A DNA stretch of 64,000 bases, from NCBI RefSeq assembly GCF_012223425.1, contig NZ_CP038799.1:2728001-2792000 (forward strand). The letters run 5' to 3'. The position numbers were made by a program, and so were the translations under genes. Positions 61,258-64,000 of this stretch are shown in pieces; positions within the stretch are counted from its first letter, which is position 1; every line of letters starts with the position of its first letter. The stretch comes from Mycolicibacterium frederiksbergense. Lineage in GTDB: Bacteria; Actinomycetota; Actinomycetes; Mycobacteriales; Mycobacteriaceae. The notes under the pieces were generated by a model. That model was given only the letters and a program-made list of their open reading frames with translations, made no database searches and had not been told where the DNA came from.

Positions 61258-61318
61258 AACACCGTGTCGACTTTCTCAACACACCGTTGACTCACTCAAC
61301 ACCATGTTGATACCGTCG
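61258..61318. promoter_or_regulatory. EthR operator
   Basis: The 77-nt divergent gap holds GTGTCGAC, then TCAAC-ACACC-GTTGA and TCAACA-CCA-TGTTGA inverted repeats, the same layout of repeats as the ~55-bp EthR operator of M. tuberculosis. Confidence 0.75.
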
Positions 61319-61323
61319 GTACC

Positions 61324-62793
61324 ATGAATGAACACCTCGACGTTGTGATCGTCGGCGCCGGTATCTCCGGCATCAGCACGGCCTGGCATCTGCAGGACCG
61401 CTGCCCAACCAAGAGCTATGCCATCCTGGAACGCCGCGAGAACATCGGCGGCACCTGGGACCTGTTCAAATACCCGGGTATCCGCTCGGATTCCGACATG
61501 TTCACCCTCGGATTCCGGTTCAAGCCCTGGACCTCGGCCAAGGCGATCGCCGACGGCGCGTCCATCTGGAATTACATCAACGAGGCCGCCGTCGAGAACG
61601 GGATCGACAAGCACATCCGCACCGGACATCGCGTCACCTCGGTGGACTGGTCGGACGCCGACAATCGCTGGACCATCAACATCGAGCATGCCGGTGAGCG
61701 CAAGCAGATCACCGCGTCGTTCCTGTCGGTCTGCAGCGGTTACTACAACTACGACGAGGGCTACGCGCCCGAGTTCCCGGGCGCCGCGGACTTCACGGGC
61801 CAGATCATCCACCCCCAGCACTGGCCCGAGGGGCTGGACTACACCGGGAAGAAGATCGTCGTCATCGGATCCGGCGCCACCGCGATCACACTGATCCCGT
61901 CGCTGGTCAACGAGGGCGCGGGCCACGTCACCATGCTGCAGCGCTCGCCGACCTACATCGGGTCTCTGCCGCTGGTGGATCCGGTTGCCGCACAAGCCAA
62001 CAAGTACCTGCCGAAGAATGTCGCCCACGCGGTCAACCGGTGGAAGGCAATCGCGATGGCCACCGGTCAGTACCAGCTGGCGCGCAAGTTCCCGAAGATG
62101 TTCAAAAAGGCGCTCAAGGACATGGCGACTCGGCGGCTGCCGGACGGCTTCGACTACGAGAAGCACTTCAGCCCCCGTTACAACCCGTGGGATGAGCGAG
62201 TCTGCCTGGCCCCCAACGGTGATTTCTTCAAGACCATCAAGGCCGGAAAGGCCGACGTCGTCACCGACACCATCGAGACCTTCACCGAAACCGGTATCAA
62301 GCTGACATCCGGCGAGGAGTTGCAGGCCGATATCATCATCACCGCAACGGGTTTGAACATGCAGCTGTTCGGCGGTGCCACGGCGACCCGCAACGGCGAG
62401 CCGATCGACCTGACCAAGTCGATGACCTACAAGGGCCTGATGCTGTCCGGCGTGCCCAACATGGCCATCACCTTCGGCTACACCAACGCCTCATGGACGC
62501 TGAAGGCCGACCTGGTCTCCGAGTTCATCTGCCGGGTACTGAACTACATGGACGCCAACGGTTTCGACCGGGTCGAACCGCAGCACCCGGGCGATTCGAT
62601 CGACGAAGAGCCGTTCATGGACTTCACGCCCGGATACTTCCGCCGTGCCATGGATACCCTGCCGAAGTCCGGCTCGGAGGCGCCCTGGAAGCTGAAGCAG
62701 AACTACTTCTTCGATCTGCGCCTCATCCGGCACGGCAAGGTCGACGAGGAGTCCCTGCACTTCACCAAGCACCGCGCGGCCGTATCGGCCTAG
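61324..62793 (+). CDS. ethA: Baeyer-Villiger monooxygenase EthA
   Basis: A 489-residue FAD/NADPH monooxygenase, the same length as M. tuberculosis EthA. VVIVGAGISGISTAWHLQDR binds FAD, IIHPQHWPEGLDY is the BVMO fingerprint region (F/H-x-x-x-W), and VVIGSGATAITLIP binds NADPH. It oxidises ketones to esters, and activates thioamide drugs in related species. ATG 61324 lies just behind the EthR operator. Confidence 0.96.
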   Translation: MNEHLDVVIVGAGISGISTAWHLQDRCPTKSYAILERRENIGGTWDLFKYPGIRSDSDMFTLGFRFKPWTSAKAIADGASIWNYINEAAVENGIDKHIRTGHRVTSVDWSDADNRWTINIEHAGERKQITASFLSVCSGYYNYDEGYAPEFPGAADFTGQIIHPQHWPEGLDYTGKKIVVIGSGATAITLIPSLVNEGAGHVTMLQRSPTYIGSLPLVDPVAAQANKYLPKNVAHAVNRWKAIAMATGQYQLARKFPKMFKKALKDMATRRLPDGFDYEKHFSPRYNPWDERVCLAPNGDFFKTIKAGKADVVTDTIETFTETGIKLTSGEELQADIIITATGLNMQLFGGATATRNGEPIDLTKSMTYKGLMLSGVPNMAITFGYTNASWTLKADLVSEFICRVLNYMDANGFDRVEPQHPGDSIDEEPFMDFTPGYFRRAMDTLPKSGSEAPWKLKQNYFFDLRLIRHGKVDEESLHFTKHRAAVSA

Positions 62794-62803
62794 CGTCACC
62801 GGC

Positions 62804-63307
62804 CTACAGCGACGCGGCTGTCTGGTCGCCTGCAGCGACGACGACGATCCCGTCCTCGTCGCTGTAGGCGATCTCACCGGGGACGAACGTGACGCCGCCG
62901 AAGGAAACCTCGATATCACGTTCTCCCGCACCCGTTTTGGTGCCCTTGCGCGGATTGGTACCCAGCGCCTTGATGCCCACCTCGATGGTGCGCAGCGCGG
63001 CCGCATCGCGTACCACGCCGTGCACGATCACTCCGGCCCAGCCGTTCTCGGCGGCCAGGCCGGCGATGATGTCACCGACCAGCGCGGTGTGCAGCGAACC
63101 GCCACCGTCGACCACCAGCACCCCGCCGTCACCCGGCGTGGACAGGATCGACTTGAGCAGGGCGTTGTCCTCGAAGCAGCGCACCGTGGTGATCCGGCCG
63201 GCGAAGGACGTGACACCCCCGTAATTGCGCAACTGCAGATCGCAGCTGCGGACGTCGGGGTAGATCTCGTCGACAAGGTCAGCGGTCGCGCGCGGTTCGA
63301 TGCTCAC
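62804..63307 (-). CDS. rraA: RraA family protein (RNase regulator/HMG aldolase-like)
   Basis: A 167-residue RraA-fold protein: [57 protein letters not shown] and [20 protein letters not shown] are the family segments. In E. coli, RraA inhibits RNase E; other members are aldolases. It was once called menG in mycobacteria. Start GTG 63307 overlaps the stop of the MerR gene (GTGA), implying co-transcription. Confidence 0.92.
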   Translation of the reverse strand: MSIEPRATADLVDEIYPDVRSCDLQLRNYGGVTSFAGRITTVRCFEDNALLKSILSTPGDGGVLVVDGGGSLHTALVGDIIAGLAAENGWAGVIVHGVVRDAAALRTIEVGIKALGTNPRKGTKTGAGERDIEVSFGGVTFVPGEIAYSDEDGIVVVAAGDQTAASL

Positions 63308-64000
63308 GCCATGATGCTAGCGAGCACCACATCGTGCACGAACTGCGCCAGACCCGGTTCGACATCGTCGTAGTAGGCCGTGAACCTCGGATCGGCCAGG
63401 TACATCTCGACCAGTCCGCGGTGCATCTCGCTGCCGCAGTCGTAGAAGCGCTCGATACTCGCGCGGTGCCGGGCGGCCAGTGCGTCGGCCTCCGGTTCGC
63501 CGGGGCGCACGCCGGCCCGCTTGGCGGCCGCCAGGTCTTCCAGGAGCGCGTCCCCCTCGGCCTTGAGATCGATCCAGTCCTGTTTCGTCAGCTGGGCGAC
63601 CCGCTGCCGGGACTGCTTCCATTCATCGGTGTCGCCCCAGCGCTGCTCGGCTTCGACCGCATACTCCTCGCCGAATGCCGTGGTCCCGAAGATCTCGACC
63701 TGTTCTTCGGCGGTCAGCTGAATGCCGCTGCGATGCGCGTTCATGAGTTCCTCCACTGCCTTGATCGTGCGCTGCAGACCTTCGGCCCGCTCGAGGAGCA
63801 GGGCGTGCTGGCGCTGCAGCCGGGTCAGCCCGTCGACCTCGGGGTCGTCGAGCAGGACGCGGATCTCATCCAGCGGCAGCCCCGCCGCGCGGTACACCAG
63901 CACCAGGTGTAATCGCTCGACATCGGCGTCGGTGTAGCCGCGGTAACCGGCCGGGGTTCGCACGCCGGGCACCACCAGACCGATGTGGTCGTAATGGTGC
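63304..64000 (-). CDS. MerR-family regulator with TipAS domain (5' truncated)
   Basis: The frame continues beyond the window edge: upstream of ATG 63975 it reads [11 protein letters not shown], the normal MerR HTH continuation. The visible part holds the wing ([20 protein letters not shown]), a coiled-coil dimerisation helix and a TipAS-like ligand domain ([40 protein letters not shown]). TipAL regulators respond to thiopeptide-type molecules. It is coupled to rraA by a GTGA overlap. Confidence 0.88.
   Translation of the reverse strand, partial: HHYDHIGLVVPGVRTPAGYRGYTDADVERLHLVLVYRAAGLPLDEIRVLLDDPEVDGLTRLQRQHALLLERAEGLQRTIKAVEELMNAHRSGIQLTAEEQVEIFGTTAFGEEYAVEAEQRWGDTDEWKQSRQRVAQLTKQDWIDLKAEGDALLEDLAAAKRAGVRPGEPEADALAARHRASIERFYDCGSEMHRGLVEMYLADPRFTAYYDDVEPGLAQFVHDVVLASIMA

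Overview
The window is a high-GC, densely coded stretch of a mycobacterial chromosome, most likely a fast-growing Mycolicibacterium-type species. The evidence is a clear ethA/ethR pair, a mycobacterial Dps, a three-domain carboxylic acid reductase, a DinX-type Pol IV, a nicotinamidase close to PncA, F420/PPOX-type and LLM flavoproteins, cytochromes P450 and a DUF222/HNH (13E12-type) gene. GTG and TTG starts are common, genes are often chained by 4-nt stop/start overlaps, and several starts look leaderless. I see no rRNA, tRNA, CRISPR array, insertion sequence or prophage.

Layout. 1-6.4 kb: end of a PucR regulator, two tandem small membrane proteins with a dienelactone-hydrolase-like protein, a degenerate GGDEF membrane protein, an SDR, a GtrA protein, a Tat/lipoprotein Rieske protein and a Thr-rich membrane protein. 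6.4-13.3 kb: a yybP-ykoY Mn2+ riboswitch in front of terC, an MHS-type MFS transporter, a LacI regulator, and a P450-kinase-membrane protein set. 13.3-17.7 kb: carboxylic acid reductase with a strong bidirectional terminator, a small secreted protein and a PPOX protein. 17.8-27.8 kb: a four-gene ABC importer, pyrE, a HugZ-like protein, a maltokinase-family kinase, a MarR plus ABC-2 exporter operon, an enoyl-CoA hydratase-like protein and pncA. 27.8-32.2 kb: a tightly overlapping four-gene membrane operon (two polytopic proteins, a 49-residue one-helix protein and a cupredoxin-like lipoprotein) divergent from a C39-like cysteine peptidase candidate. 32.2-36.6 kb: a glycosyltransferase, methyltransferase, alpha/alpha-toroid protein, TylF-like methyltransferase and TetR regulator that share a 16-bp operator. 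36.6-49.8 kb: a TetR/P450 pair with twin operators, msrA, a run of small metabolic genes, the DUF222/HNH gene, an AlkA-like glycosylase, dps, aqpZ and a double-hotdog thioesterase. 50.3-64 kb: gltBD, PHP-domain protein, dinB, ethR/ethA, rraA and a TipAL-type MerR gene cut by the window end. From memory, the order gltB-gltD-PHP-ethR-ethA-rraA matches M. tuberculosis Rv3859c-Rv3853, with an LLM oxidoreductase, a frameshifted mycothiol-dependent-type gene and dinB inserted.

Most noteworthy: the twin-operator TetR regulon around an unassigned glycosyl/methyl-transfer pathway (32.2-36.6 kb); the chained membrane/cupredoxin operon with a metal-sensor-like operator (27.8-31.6 kb); and a dispersed short repeat (core GGCGAGCGAAGCGACGGGGG or its complement) found inside or beside at least five unrelated genes. 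All gene functions are inferred from motifs read by eye; no database search was run.
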